The notes: generated by a model from the sequence alone, not told the origin. Shown: positions 19,278 through 28,905, counted from the first letter of the stretch. The stretch: 64,000 bases of DNA from Actinoplanes couchii (GCF_016862075.1 NZ_BOMG01000006.1:62001-126000); one strand, 5' to 3'. Numbers and translations are program-made.

Positions 19278-20648
19278 ATGAGAACCGTCCTTCGCGCCGC
19301 CGCACTCGGCGTCTCGGTGGTCTGCGTGGCCTCGCTCGCACCGGTCCAGAGCAACGCCTCCTCGCACCGGGAGGCGCCGCTGATCGCCGGCACACCGGGC
19401 CTGGACAACACCGACCTGTACGCGTTCGTCAGCCCGGACATGCCCGACACCGTCACCATGGTGGCGAGCTGGCAGCCGTTCGAGGAGCCGAACGGGGGCC
19501 CGAACTTCTATCCGTTCCTCGAGAAGACCGCGTACGACATCAACATCGACAACAACGGTGACGCCAAGCCGGACATCACCTACCGGTGGACGTTCCGCAG
19601 CAGCTACCGCAACGCCGGCAGCTTCCTCTACAACACCGGCCCGGTCACCGAGCTCGGCGACGGCGACCTCAACTTCCGGCAGAGCTACTCGCTGGACCGG
19701 ATCACCCCGGCCGGGACCAAACAGGTGATCAAGTCGGCCCGGGTCGCGCCGTCGTTCACCGGCAAGGCGTCGATGCCGAACTACGGCGCGGTCTCCGACG
19801 AGGCGATCACCGCCGCGGGCAAGGTCACCTCGTTCGCCGGCCAGTCCGACGACCCGTTCTTCGCCGACCTGCGGGTCTTCGACCTGCTCTACGGCGGCGA
19901 CCTGAGCGAGGTCGGCGAGGACACCCTCAAGGGCTACAACGTCAACACCATCGCCCTGCGGGTGCCCAAGGGTGATCTGGCGCTCAAGGGCAACGTCACC
20001 CGCAACCCGGTCGTCGGCATCTGGTCGACCACCTCGCGGATCGGCGCCAGCATGAAGGGCAAGGCGCCGGTGCTGCAGCAGGTGTCCCGGCTGGGCATGC
20101 CGCTGGTGAACGAGGCGGTCATCCCGGTCGGCCGCAAGAACGAGTTCAACGTCAGCAAACCGGCCACCGACGCGAAGTTCGGTGCGTCCGTCATCAGCCC
20201 CGAGGTGCCGAAGCTGATCGAGGCCATCTATCAGATCCCGGCCCCGGCCACCCCGCGCAAGGACCTGGTCGAGGTGTTCCTGACCGGTGTCTGTAAGGCC
20301 TGCGGCCCGATCGCCGCCGACCTCAACTCGCAGATGCTCAACAAGGACGTGGTCAAGAAGGCGTTCGTCCCCAGCGAGCAGCTGCGCCTCAACATGGCGG
20401 TGCCGCCGTCGGACAGCCCGCACCGCCTCGGCGTGATCGGCGGTGACCTGGCCGGCTTCCCGAACGGGCGGCGGCTCGCCGACGACGTCATCGACGTGAC
20501 CCTGCAGGCCGCCGAGGGCATCCTGCTGCCGAACCCGCCGGACGCGGTCAAGACCCTGGGCGACGGCGTCAACGGCAACAGCGCCGGATTCCGCGCCACC
20601 TTCCCGTACGTGGCCCTGCCCAACCAGGACAGCGTCAACAAGCAGTGA
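19278..20648 (+). CDS. Secreted DUF4331 protein
   Basis: A 456-residue exported protein. The signal peptide (MRTVLRAAALGVSVVCVASL) is cleaved near SNAS. The mature start SSHREAPLIAGTPGLDNTDLYAF is the DUF4331 signature, and a calcium-type acidic loop (NIDNNGDAKPD) follows near residue 95. VCKACG near 345 holds two cysteines. The ATG at 19278 has GGGGGAAG upstream. Divergent to the TPR/NicO pair; DUF4331, TPR and permease genes together suggest a cell-surface system, but the family has no established function. Confidence 0.85.
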   Translation: MRTVLRAAALGVSVVCVASLAPVQSNASSHREAPLIAGTPGLDNTDLYAFVSPDMPDTVTMVASWQPFEEPNGGPNFYPFLEKTAYDINIDNNGDAKPDITYRWTFRSSYRNAGSFLYNTGPVTELGDGDLNFRQSYSLDRITPAGTKQVIKSARVAPSFTGKASMPNYGAVSDEAITAAGKVTSFAGQSDDPFFADLRVFDLLYGGDLSEVGEDTLKGYNVNTIALRVPKGDLALKGNVTRNPVVGIWSTTSRIGASMKGKAPVLQQVSRLGMPLVNEAVIPVGRKNEFNVSKPATDAKFGASVISPEVPKLIEAIYQIPAPATPRKDLVEVFLTGVCKACGPIAADLNSQMLNKDVVKKAFVPSEQLRLNMAVPPSDSPHRLGVIGGDLAGFPNGRRLADDVIDVTLQAAEGILLPNPPDAVKTLGDGVNGNSAGFRATFPYVALPNQDSVNKQ

Positions 20649-20655
20649 GCACCCG

Positions 20656-20693
20656 GCTCACCCGCCGTCTACGAACCCAGGCGGCGGGTGAGC
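20656..20693. terminator. Bidirectional hairpin between DUF4331 and recD2 genes
   Basis: A perfect 12-bp inverted repeat (GCTCACCCGCCG and complement) with a 14-nt loop that contains the recD2 stop codon. It can terminate both convergent genes. There is no U-tract. Confidence 0.65.
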
Positions 20694-22843
20694 GCGGTGT
20701 ACCGGCGGCCCGCCCCGACCGTGCGGACCGCGGCGGCCAGCGCGCGGCGCGAACCGACCAGCACCACCAGCTTCTTGGCCCGGGTGATCGCGGTGTAGAG
20801 CAGATTCCGCTGCAGCATCATCCAGGCGCTGGTGGTCAGCGGGATGATCACGGCGGGGTACTCGGAACCCTGCGAGCGGTGGATGGTGATCGCGTAGGCG
20901 TGGGCCAGCTCGTCCAGCTCGTCGAAGTCGTAGTCGATCAGTTCGTCCTCGTCCGTGCGTACCGCAAGCGTCTGATCGTCGGTCGACAACGCCGTGACGA
21001 CGCCGACCGTGCCGTTGAAGACCCCCGCGACCCCCTTGTCGTAGTTGTTCCGGATCTGGGTGACCTTGTCGCCCACCCGGAACACCCGGCCACCCATCCG
21101 CCGTTCCGGCAGCCCCTCCCGGGCCGGGGTGAGCTGCTGCTGCAACAGTGTGTTCAGCGCGCCGGCGCCGGCCGGGCCGCGATGCATCGGAGCCAGCACC
21201 TGGATGTCGCGGCGCGGATCAAGACCGAATTTCCGCGGTACGCGATGACAGGCCACGTCCACGGTGAGCGCCGCCGCGGCCTCGGTGTCGTCGCACGGGA
21301 ACAGGAAGAAGTCGGTCATCCCGTCCAGCAGCACCGACCGGCCCTGGTTGACCCGGTGCGCGTTGGTGACCACGCCGCTCTGCGCCGCCTGCCGGAAGAT
21401 CTGGGTCAGCCGCACCCGGGGGATCACGTCGGCGGCCAGCAGATCCCGCAGCACCTCGCCGGCGCCCACCGACGGCAACTGGTCGACGTCACCGACCAGC
21501 AGCAGGTGCGCGCCCGGGGCGATCGCCTTGACCAGCTTGTTCGCCAGGATCAGGTCGAGCATCGAGGCCTCGTCGACGACGATCAGATCGGCGTCCAGCG
21601 GGTTGTCGCGGTCGTACTGGGCGTCGCCGCCGGGCTGGAGCTTGAGCAGGCGGTGCACGGTGGCGGCGGGATGGCCGGTCAGCTCGGCGAGGCGTTTCGC
21701 GGCGCGGCCGGTGGGGGCGACCAGCTGGATCTTGGCCTGCTTGGCGGCGGCGAGTTCGACGATCGAGCGTACGGTGAAACTCTTGCCGCACCCCGGGCCG
21801 CCGGTGAGGACCGCTACTTTCTCGGTGAGCGAGAGCCGGACCGCCTGCTCCTGTTCTTTCGCGAGTGTCGATCCGGTTCTCTTGTGCAGCCACGTAAGGG
21901 CTTTGTCCCAGTCCACATCGTGAAAATGCGGCATTCTGTCCGACTTTCCGCGCAACAAGTGGACAAGAGTGGAGGACAGGGACTGCTCGGCGCGGTGGAA
22001 CGGGACCAGGTAGATCGCGTCGTCCTCCCGGACCACGCCCTCCTCCTCGACCAGCTCGTCCAGACAGGCCGGGATGAGCGTGCCCGGCACCTCGAGGATC
22101 TTGGCGGCGTCGGCCATCAGCTCGTTCGCCGGCAGGAAACAGTGCCCGTTGTCGGTGGCCTGCGACAGCGTGTACTGCAGGCCGGCTTTCACCCGTTCGG
22201 GACTGTCGTGCGGGATGCCGACGGCCTGCGCGATCGTGTCGGCGGTCTTGAACCCGATGCCCCACACGTCGGCGGCCAGCTTGTACGGGGAGTTCTTCAC
22301 CACGCCGATGCTGGCGTCGCCGTACTTCTTGTAGATCCGCACCGCGATCGACGTGGACACCCCGACACCCTGGAGGAAGAGCATCACCTCCTTGATCGCC
22401 TTCTGCTCGGCCCACGCCGCGGTGATCTTCCTGGTCCGCTTCGGCCCGAGCCCGGCCACCTCGATCAGCCGCTCCGGCGCGGTCTCGATGATGTCCAGGG
22501 TGTCGAGTCCGAAATGGTCCACGATCCGCCCGGCGAAGATCGGCCCGACCCCCTTGACCAGCCCGGATCCCAGGTAACGGCGGATGCCCTGCACGGTGGC
22601 CGGCAGCACGGTGGAATACGACAGCACCTCGAACTGGCGGCCGTACTGCGGATGCGACGACCACCAGCCGGACAGCCGCAGACTCTCCCCCGGTTGCGCC
22701 CCGAGCAGGGCGCCGACCACGGTCAGAAGATCACTGCTGCTCTGGTACGCCACCCGGGCCACCGTGTAGCCGGTCTCCTCGTTCACATAGGTCAGTCGCT
22801 CCAGCACCGCTTCGATGGTCTGCGTCTTCTTTTCCGGCGGCAC
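20669..22843 (-). CDS. recD2: RecD2-like ATP-dependent 5'-3' DNA helicase
   Basis: A superfamily 1B helicase acting in DNA repair in organisms where it is not a RecBCD subunit. The 724-residue protein has the RecD2-type N-terminal region with helix-hairpin-helix motifs (VKGVGPIFAGRIV, VAGLGPKRTRKITAAW). The Walker A GGPGCGKSFT is near 345-354, followed by QLVAPTGRAAKRL, Walker B VVDEASM, VGDVDQLPSVGAG and the C-terminal UvrD-like motif AYAITIHRSQGSEYPAV. The GTG at 22843 is the first start in frame compatible with homology (PPEKKTQTIEAVLERL); the ribosome site is weak. Monocistronic. Confidence 0.92.
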   Translation of the reverse strand: MPPEKKTQTIEAVLERLTYVNEETGYTVARVAYQSSSDLLTVVGALLGAQPGESLRLSGWWSSHPQYGRQFEVLSYSTVLPATVQGIRRYLGSGLVKGVGPIFAGRIVDHFGLDTLDIIETAPERLIEVAGLGPKRTRKITAAWAEQKAIKEVMLFLQGVGVSTSIAVRIYKKYGDASIGVVKNSPYKLAADVWGIGFKTADTIAQAVGIPHDSPERVKAGLQYTLSQATDNGHCFLPANELMADAAKILEVPGTLIPACLDELVEEEGVVREDDAIYLVPFHRAEQSLSSTLVHLLRGKSDRMPHFHDVDWDKALTWLHKRTGSTLAKEQEQAVRLSLTEKVAVLTGGPGCGKSFTVRSIVELAAAKQAKIQLVAPTGRAAKRLAELTGHPAATVHRLLKLQPGGDAQYDRDNPLDADLIVVDEASMLDLILANKLVKAIAPGAHLLLVGDVDQLPSVGAGEVLRDLLAADVIPRVRLTQIFRQAAQSGVVTNAHRVNQGRSVLLDGMTDFFLFPCDDTEAAAALTVDVACHRVPRKFGLDPRRDIQVLAPMHRGPAGAGALNTLLQQQLTPAREGLPERRMGGRVFRVGDKVTQIRNNYDKGVAGVFNGTVGVVTALSTDDQTLAVRTDEDELIDYDFDELDELAHAYAITIHRSQGSEYPAVIIPLTTSAWMMLQRNLLYTAITRAKKLVVLVGSRRALAAAVRTVGAGRRYTALTRRLGS

Positions 22844-22903
22844 GCGACCATCGTGCCGCGAAGGGGTAGAACCGGCCAACCCCGTACGCCTAGCGTGATC
22901 ACC

Positions 22904-23878
22904 ATGGCGCTCTTTGACTTCCCGCTCCCCGAATTGCGCACCTACCACTCCGCCTTCCCCGAGCCGCCCGGCTTCGACGAGTTCTGGGCCGGCACCCTCG
23001 CCTCCGCCCGCCGGGCCGCGCTGCCACCGAAGCTGACCGAGGTCAGCACCCCGCTCAAGGGCGTCACCACGTACGACGTGACGTTCACCGGGTTCGCCGG
23101 CCAGCCGATCCGGGCCTGGCTGAACCGTCCCGCCGCGGCGACCGGGCCGCTGCCGGTGGTGGTCGAGTTCATCGGCTACGGCGGCGGGCGCGGGCTGCCG
23201 CTGGACTGGCTGCTCTGGTCCAGCGCCGGCTACGCCCACCTGGTCATGGACACCCGCGGCCAGGGTGGCGGCTGGCGGGGCGGCGACACTCCGGACCCGG
23301 ACGAGTACGGCGCCGGCCCGGCCCACCCCGGCGTGATGACCCGGGGCGTGACCGCGCCGGAGACCTACTACTACCGCCGGCTGATCACCGACGCGGTCCG
23401 GGCCGTGGAGACCGCCACCGAACTGCCCGGCGTCGACGCGTCCCGGCTGGTCGTGGCCGGCAAGAGCCAGGGCGGGGCGCTCGCCCTGGCCGCCGCCGGA
23501 CTGGCCCCGGACCTGGTCGCGGCGGTCGTCTCCGGGGTGCCGTTCCTCTGCGACATCCGGCGCGCGGTCACCATCACCGACAGCGACCCGTTCCACGAGG
23601 TGGTCCGGTTCCTGCGGGCCAACCCGCAGGCCGCCGAGCGCACCCTGAACACGCTCGACCACATCGACTCGGTCCACTTCGCCCGCCGGATTACCGCGCC
23701 GGCGATCCTGTCCACCGCGCTGATGGACGCGGTGTGCCCGCCGTCCGGGGTGTTCGCCGCCTACAACGCGATCCAGGCGCCCAAGCAGATCGAGGTGTAC
23801 GAGTGGGACGGCCACGAGGGCGGTCGCGGCCACTTCGACACGGCGGCCCTGGAGTTCGTGGACGACCGTCTCTCCTGA
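22904..23878 (+). CDS. Acetyl-xylan esterase / cephalosporin-C deacetylase family hydrolase
   Basis: A 324-residue cytosolic alpha/beta hydrolase of the AXE1 family, which removes acetyl groups from xylo-oligosaccharides and other small acetylated compounds. The nucleophile Ser lies in VVAGKSQGGALAL (about residue 190), the acid in LMDAVCPPS and the histidine in WDGHEGG near 304. Family motifs FIGYGGGRGLPLDWLLW and MDTRGQGGGW are present. No signal peptide, so it would act on imported substrate. Together with the secreted xylanase and GH43 enzyme it supports growth on xylan. Divergent from recD2. Confidence 0.88.
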   Translation: MALFDFPLPELRTYHSAFPEPPGFDEFWAGTLASARRAALPPKLTEVSTPLKGVTTYDVTFTGFAGQPIRAWLNRPAAATGPLPVVVEFIGYGGGRGLPLDWLLWSSAGYAHLVMDTRGQGGGWRGGDTPDPDEYGAGPAHPGVMTRGVTAPETYYYRRLITDAVRAVETATELPGVDASRLVVAGKSQGGALALAAAGLAPDLVAAVVSGVPFLCDIRRAVTITDSDPFHEVVRFLRANPQAAERTLNTLDHIDSVHFARRITAPAILSTALMDAVCPPSGVFAAYNAIQAPKQIEVYEWDGHEGGRGHFDTAALEFVDDRLS

Positions 23879-23920
23879 GCCTCCCACCCTATGTAGAGAA
23901 ACTAGTGAGGGTGAGTTACG

Positions 23921-25918
23921 GTGTCGGGCATGATCCTGACCCGGCTCACCCGGTGGGCGCTGCGGGCGGCCGCCCGGCGCTGGCCCGCCGACCTGCGCGC
24001 GGAACTGCTGCACGAGTGGCTGGCGGAGATCGCGTATCTGGAGGGGCGGCCCGGCACCACCGGCCGGCGTCTCGGGTTCGCGCTCAGCCTGCTCGCCGCC
24101 CCGCCGGTGCGCGACGCCGCCGGTGTCCCGCGCGGGTGGGCCGAGGCCCGGTCCGGCCTGAGCCCGGCCCTGGCACTGGTGTTCGCCGGCCTGTTCGGCC
24201 TCGGCGTGAGCCAGATGGCGAACCTGCTGTTCTTCCCGGTCTTCGACCTGCTCGGGATGGACGACTACGGCTGGATCTGGCCGGCCGGGCAGCTCATCAG
24301 CCACGGCGTGGCGCTCGCCCTGTGGTGCGTGCCGGTCGGCAGGTGGCTCGGCCGGCGGCTGCCGATGAACCGCGACGGCCGCCTCGGTGTGACCGGCCCC
24401 GCCGTCCTCGCCCCGGTGGCCATGCTGCCCGCGCTGCTGGTGCCCGCCTCCGGCGGCGAGGGCCCGCTGATCCCGTCGCTGTCCACCCTGATCGGCCTGG
24501 TGACCTGGACCGTCCTGACCGCGCTGATCGGCCGGACCATGGTCGGGGCCGGCCGCACCACCACCGCCGGGCTGGCCCTGGGCGCCGTCCCGCTCGCCGC
24601 CCTGGTCTCCGCCGCGCTGGCCACCGTCCCGCTGCTGATCCAGCAGGGCCGGGCCGCCGCGGGCGCCTCACTCCTGCTCGGGAACCTGGATCTGATCGAA
24701 CCCGACCGGACCGGCATGATCGTCTTCACCGGCGCCCTGATCGGGCCGTTCATCGCGTACGGCTGGCTGGCCGTGCTGTACGGCCGTCGTGCCGCCGCCG
24801 CACCGGACCGCCCGATCCGGTTCACCGAGCCGGTCGCCGAACAGGGCCCGGCCGATCTGCCGCCGGTGCTGCTCGGCGCGGGCCTGACCGCCCTGCTCGC
24901 CGGGGTGCTGACCTGGGCGTACACGGTCACCTACCTGACCCCGGCGATGCCGTTGATGTCGGCGGTCGCCCCGATGCCGGGCGGCGACGGCGAGCTCTAC
25001 CTGTGGGTGGCCGAACTGCGCTGGACCGCGATCCTGCTGGCCGCGCTCGGCGTGCTGACCGCCACCGCGAACCGGCGCTCGGCCGGCCGGGCCGCGATCC
25101 TGCTCGGCGCCGGCCTGCTCGGGACCGAGGCGGTGCTGCTGCCTGGCGAGTTCACCGGCGCCTCCGGCCTGCGGATCGCCCTGCTGGCCGCGGCCGTCGT
25201 CATCGCGGCGGCCTGGTCCCTGGCCGGTCACCCGGTGGCCGGTGCGGCGGTGCGGGTGGTCCGGGTCCGGGTGACGGCCGCCGCGATCACGGCCGTGGCG
25301 ATCGGCCCGATGCTCTACGCCCAGTCGACACCGGCCGAGAACCACGAGTTCATGCCGATCGGCCTGCCGATCACCACCGCCGCGGTGGCCGTCGCCCTGG
25401 TGCTGCTCGGCACCGGCACGGCGGTGGCCACCAGCCGGTACCCCCTGCCGTGGCCGGTCGCCGCCCTGCTGGTCGCGGGGCCGGCCGCCGGCCTGGCCGG
25501 GCTCGGTGTCTTCCTGGGCAACGGGGTGAACGACACCGTCGCCGGCACCGCCATCCTGGCCGGTCTGCCGTTGGCCGTGCTGCTGGCGGCCCTGCTGCGC
25601 ATCCACCGCCCGCGCCGCCGGGGCCGGACCGCGCTGCTCTGGACCATGTTCGCCCTGGCCGGAGTGCCCGGGACGATGGTCCTGCTGTACGCCGGGGTGG
25701 GCCTGCTGATGTTCGTCCCGAACATCCTCTTCTCCATCGACAGCTCCGGTTACCCGGCCGACGGACTCTCGGTCGTCCCCGGTTCGGCCCTGCTGATCCT
25801 GCCGGCCGCGATCTGGTTCGCCGGCCGCTCCGGCGGAACGGCCCCGTTGTCGGCCTCGGAGGACCCCGTGCCGGTCCCGAACTCCTTGTCCGGCCAGGAC
25901 CCGGAGCCCGTGGTCTGA
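23921..25918 (+). CDS. Large polytopic membrane protein of unknown function
   Basis: A 665-residue protein. An N-terminal cytoplasmic segment of about 50 residues (RWALRAAARRWPADLRAELLHEWLAEIAYLEG) resembles the permease-prefix region found before some actinobacterial membrane proteins. It is followed by about 14 hydrophobic helices between 75 and 640. No transporter signature or charged intramembrane motif is recognisable. The GTG at 23921 is supported by GAGGG upstream. It stands alone, and the hairpin past its end belongs to the opposite strand. Function not assigned. Confidence 0.75.
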   Translation: MSGMILTRLTRWALRAAARRWPADLRAELLHEWLAEIAYLEGRPGTTGRRLGFALSLLAAPPVRDAAGVPRGWAEARSGLSPALALVFAGLFGLGVSQMANLLFFPVFDLLGMDDYGWIWPAGQLISHGVALALWCVPVGRWLGRRLPMNRDGRLGVTGPAVLAPVAMLPALLVPASGGEGPLIPSLSTLIGLVTWTVLTALIGRTMVGAGRTTTAGLALGAVPLAALVSAALATVPLLIQQGRAAAGASLLLGNLDLIEPDRTGMIVFTGALIGPFIAYGWLAVLYGRRAAAAPDRPIRFTEPVAEQGPADLPPVLLGAGLTALLAGVLTWAYTVTYLTPAMPLMSAVAPMPGGDGELYLWVAELRWTAILLAALGVLTATANRRSAGRAAILLGAGLLGTEAVLLPGEFTGASGLRIALLAAAVVIAAAWSLAGHPVAGAAVRVVRVRVTAAAITAVAIGPMLYAQSTPAENHEFMPIGLPITTAAVAVALVLLGTGTAVATSRYPLPWPVAALLVAGPAAGLAGLGVFLGNGVNDTVAGTAILAGLPLAVLLAALLRIHRPRRRGRTALLWTMFALAGVPGTMVLLYAGVGLLMFVPNILFSIDSSGYPADGLSVVPGSALLILPAAIWFAGRSGGTAPLSASEDPVPVPNSLSGQDPEPVV

Positions 25919-25944
25919 CCGGCCGGCCGGCCCCGCCCGGGAAC

Positions 25945-25982
25945 GAAAAACTCCTCGCGGTCTCGGCCGGGACCGCGAGGAG
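25945..25982 (-). terminator. Rho-independent terminator of the yggT gene
   Basis: A perfect 12-bp stem (CTCCTCGCGGTC, 25951-25962, with 25971-25982), an 8-nt loop and, on the minus strand, a TTTTT run right after it. This is the only textbook hairpin-plus-U terminator in the window. It may also serve the convergent membrane protein gene. Confidence 0.8.
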
Positions 25983-26045
25983 CTGGGTGCCTGAGAAAGG
26001 GGTCTCCGCCGGACTCGGCCTGCCGGCGGGGACGGAGGTGGCGGA

Positions 26046-26315
26046 TCAGATGAACGAGCGGACGATGCTGATCGCCAGGAAGACCACGATGAAGGCCAGG
26101 TCGATCGAGATGCCGCCGGCCCGCAGCGGGGGGAGGACCCGGCGCACCGGGGCCAGGATCGGCTCGGTGACGCGGTAGATCGCGTCGATAGCCTTCGAGC
26201 GGGCCGAACCGGGCATCGCGGGACCGGCGAGCACCACGCTCCAGTCCAGCACCACCCGGACCACCAGCACCAGCTGGACGAGAAGCAGCGCGAAACTGAT
26301 CAGGCCGAGAATCAT
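26046..26315 (-). CDS. YggT family membrane protein
   Basis: An 89-residue protein with two hydrophobic segments (residues 2-22 and about 66-86) flanking the conserved loop YRVTEPILAPVRRVLPP, the YggT signature. Family members are small membrane proteins often near cell division genes, with a suggested role in osmotic or ion handling. Here it is isolated from such genes. The ATG at 26315 is preceded by GGAGG at five bases. It ends before a strong terminator. Confidence 0.88.
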   Translation of the reverse strand: MILGLISFALLLVQLVLVVRVVLDWSVVLAGPAMPGSARSKAIDAIYRVTEPILAPVRRVLPPLRAGGISIDLAFIVVFLAISIVRSFI

Positions 26316-26446
26316 CGGAACCTCCGTGTGAGGGGTACGTGCACCCACTATGCGGGGGAAAACTGTGAACTGGCTTGGCGATCTCTGTGACGGTCACGTC
26401 AGGTCGTGACCGTCACAACACCGTCAGCTCACCCCGTACCGGAAGA

Positions 26447-27271
26447 TCAGTTGAAGTGGTCCGGGTGCGGCCCGGTCCGGCCGTCGCTCTCCAGGGCGTC
26501 GATCGCGGCCAGGTCGTCGGCCGACAGCTCGAAGTCGAAGATCGCCAGGTTCTCCCGGATCCGGGCCGGGGTCACCGACTTGGGGATCACGACCCGGCCC
26601 TGCTGCACGTGCCAGCGCAGCACCACCTGCGCCGGGGTGCGGTCGTGGGTGTCGGCGATCCGGGTGATCGCCGGATCGCCGAGCACCCCGGCCTGGGCGA
26701 GCGGGCTCCACGCCTCGGTGACCACACCCAGTTCGGTGTTGGCCGCCTGGGCGTCGCGCTGCTGCAGGGCCGGGTGAACCTCGATCTGGTTGATCGCGGG
26801 CACCGTGCCGCCCAGGTCGGCGACCGCCCGCAGGTGCTCGGGCAGGAAGTTCGACACACCGATCGCGCGCACCCGGCCACTGGCGGCGAGGGACTCCAGA
26901 GCCCGCCAGGTGTCCAGGTACTTCTCGTGCCGGGGCGTGGGCCAGTGGATCAGGTAGAGGTCGAGCCGGTCCAGCCCGAGGCGGGCGAGGCTGGCCTCGA
27001 AGGCGCGCAGCGTCTCGTCGTACCCCTGGTCGCTGTTCCAGACCTTGGTGGTGATGAACAGCTCGTCGCGGGGCACACCGGCGGACTTCAGCGCGGCGCC
27101 GACGCCCGCCTCGTTCCGGTAGGCCGCCGCCGTGTCGATGCTGCGGTAGCCTGCCTCGATCGCCGAGCTGACGGCGGCCGCGGTCTCCGCCTCCGGGACC
27201 TGGTAGACGCCGAAACCGATCTGCGGAATCGTGACGCCGTTGTTGAGCGTGATGACAGGCGTATGGCCCAT
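26447..27271 (-). CDS. Aldo/keto reductase (2,5-diketo-gluconate reductase type)
   Basis: An NADPH-dependent carbonyl reductase of 274 residues. Catalytic residues are visible in order: Asp in GYRSIDTAAAYRNE (with Tyr), Lys in ITTKVWNSDQGY, and His in LYLIHWPTP. The cofactor-binding end IPKSVTPARIRENL is typical of AKR5 enzymes, which reduce keto sugars and alpha-keto esters. The start is followed by HTPVITLNNGVTIPQIGFGVYQ. It is a single gene, downstream of which (at higher coordinates) lies the TnpB-related gene on the same strand. The natural substrate is unknown. Confidence 0.9.
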   Translation of the reverse strand: MGHTPVITLNNGVTIPQIGFGVYQVPEAETAAAVSSAIEAGYRSIDTAAAYRNEAGVGAALKSAGVPRDELFITTKVWNSDQGYDETLRAFEASLARLGLDRLDLYLIHWPTPRHEKYLDTWRALESLAASGRVRAIGVSNFLPEHLRAVADLGGTVPAINQIEVHPALQQRDAQAANTELGVVTEAWSPLAQAGVLGDPAITRIADTHDRTPAQVVLRWHVQQGRVVIPKSVTPARIRENLAIFDFELSADDLAAIDALESDGRTGPHPDHFN

Positions 27272-27315
27272 GAAGGGTGGCTCCTCTTCAGCGGTGGTGC
27301 TTCTTCTTACCGTTC

Positions 27316-28905
27316 CTACCCACTGTGCAAGGGTGTTTCCTGCACATCAGCGCGCCTGTCCCGAACGGTCTTGGACAGACTGGTTCCCCGCTTTCGCCGT
27401 CCCGGAACCCGCGTCGATCGTGTCGGTGCGGGTGGCCGGGCGGGGCGGGGTTCCTCACGCGCGGGGACTGCTGTGGCCTGGACTTGGCGAGGCCGCATTC
27501 CATCGCTCTGGTGGAATGCGGGCGGTTCGGTCCGTCGCCGGGCAGCATGTCCTTGCGCGCGTCGTCCGATCACGAGACTGGCGGCCTCGTGCCGGGTGGC
27601 CCTGGTGGGTCTCTGCCAGTGTTCGGCACCCCACCTGCTGGTGTAGGCCGGGTCGACGGCCACGATCGCGACCCCGGCGTCGTGCGCTTGAGCGACGAGC
27701 CGGGTGCGGAGCTTGCCGGTCGGGAAACGGGAGATCAGTTGCCGGAATCGTTTCCGGTCGCCGAAGTTCTCTCGTCCTCGGTTGTCGGTGAAGTCGAGGT
27801 TCTCGATCGCGACGGCCCGGGCACCGCTGCGGTGGGTCCAGTGCAGTAGGCGGGTGGTGGCGTGCCGGAGTTGCGCGTCGCGGTGGGTGGCTGATCCGGA
27901 CAGGTCGTAGGCGAACCGGCGAGGTCGCCCGATCGGGTTGCCCGCCCCGTCCAGCCGCCAGGCGGCGTAGTGGTCGTCGTTGGTGTCCACTCCGACCAGC
28001 ATGCCCGCGGTCACTGCTGACAGAGGTGCCTGTGGAGTGGTCGCATCGGGTTGCCACGTCGCATTCAGGTACCAGCGGTCGCGGATCGCATCGTGGCGGA
28101 TGGTGTACGCCACCGCCCGGTTGCGCGCCACCCGTTCGGCCCAGGCAGCGCCGCGGTGAGCGAACCGGGCGCGGGCGTCGAGCCGGTAGCGGCCGCGGGC
28201 GGCGTTGGCCTCGTGTTCCAGTTCGGCCGGAAGATTGATCTCCACGACGCCGTCCGGGCTGATCCGGATCGTCTCGTTCCCGTGTCTCTTGCCGGTCTCG
28301 CCGTCGGCGGACAAGAACATGCGTGCGGCGTCCCATCGATCCCGCCACTGTTGTTCGGTGAGGCCGGCCTCGGCAAGGTGGTGGCGGGTGTTCGACAACC
28401 GGCGGCCACCGCGCACCACGTGGACCGTGCCGGCGTCATGGTCGGCCTGCACCCGCCGGTGACGGTCCTGCAATGCCGCCACGCGGCGGGACTTCTGGAA
28501 CCACTGGGCCGTCGACCGATAGCCCGGCTTCGGCCCGCCCACCGGTAGCAGCAGCCGGGCGGTGATCGCGGCGATCGTCGCGCCCATGGTCGTGAGGTGT
28601 GCTTGCTGTCCACGACGTGCGAGTGCGTACTGGGCGTTGTTCGCCTTGGTGATCGCACCGGCCCACCGCGACGACGATCGCTGCGACAACCACTGCTTAC
28701 GCTCGGCCCATCGGCCGTTGTCCAATCCCGCGCCGTCGCGACAACGGGCCATGAGGTCCGCGGCGGCGAGGGAACCCAGGTACAGGCCGAGGCGGCGCAG
28801 TACACGCGCGTCGATGGTGGACACCCGCAACCGGGTCCGGGCCGTCACCGCGGTCGGCGGCGCCAACACGACCGGCGCGGTGATCCGTCGCAACCTGCTT
28901 CCCAC
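27316..28905 (-). CDS. TnpB-related protein (IS200/IS605 accessory type), probably degenerate nuclease
   Basis: A 529-residue protein of the actinobacterial TnpB-related group. The RuvC-like core reads GVDTNDDHYAAW (first acidic site), AVAIENLDF (glutamate) and AVDPAYTSRWGAEHW. The CxxC zinc ribbon of canonical TnpB is absent, and the last acidic site reads HEAASLVIGRR (codon 27586-27588) where an aspartate is usual. The N-terminal half (residues 30-150) is basic and helical. No tnpA gene or terminal repeats were found beside it. The GTG at 28905 has GGGAG upstream and an in-frame stop two codons earlier. It may be a domesticated guide-RNA binder or a decaying element. Confidence 0.78.
   Translation of the reverse strand: MGSRLRRITAPVVLAPPTAVTARTRLRVSTIDARVLRRLGLYLGSLAAADLMARCRDGAGLDNGRWAERKQWLSQRSSSRWAGAITKANNAQYALARRGQQAHLTTMGATIAAITARLLLPVGGPKPGYRSTAQWFQKSRRVAALQDRHRRVQADHDAGTVHVVRGGRRLSNTRHHLAEAGLTEQQWRDRWDAARMFLSADGETGKRHGNETIRISPDGVVEINLPAELEHEANAARGRYRLDARARFAHRGAAWAERVARNRAVAYTIRHDAIRDRWYLNATWQPDATTPQAPLSAVTAGMLVGVDTNDDHYAAWRLDGAGNPIGRPRRFAYDLSGSATHRDAQLRHATTRLLHWTHRSGARAVAIENLDFTDNRGRENFGDRKRFRQLISRFPTGKLRTRLVAQAHDAGVAIVAVDPAYTSRWGAEHWQRPTRATRHEAASLVIGRRAQGHAARRRTEPPAFHQSDGMRPRQVQATAVPAREEPRPARPPAPTRSTRVPGRRKRGTSLSKTVRDRRADVQETPLHSG

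Noticed and set aside
20645-23878. A 1077-codon plus-strand frame that runs antisense to recD2 into the esterase gene
   Set aside because: Only its last 324 codons are coding (the esterase); the rest is shadow of recD2.
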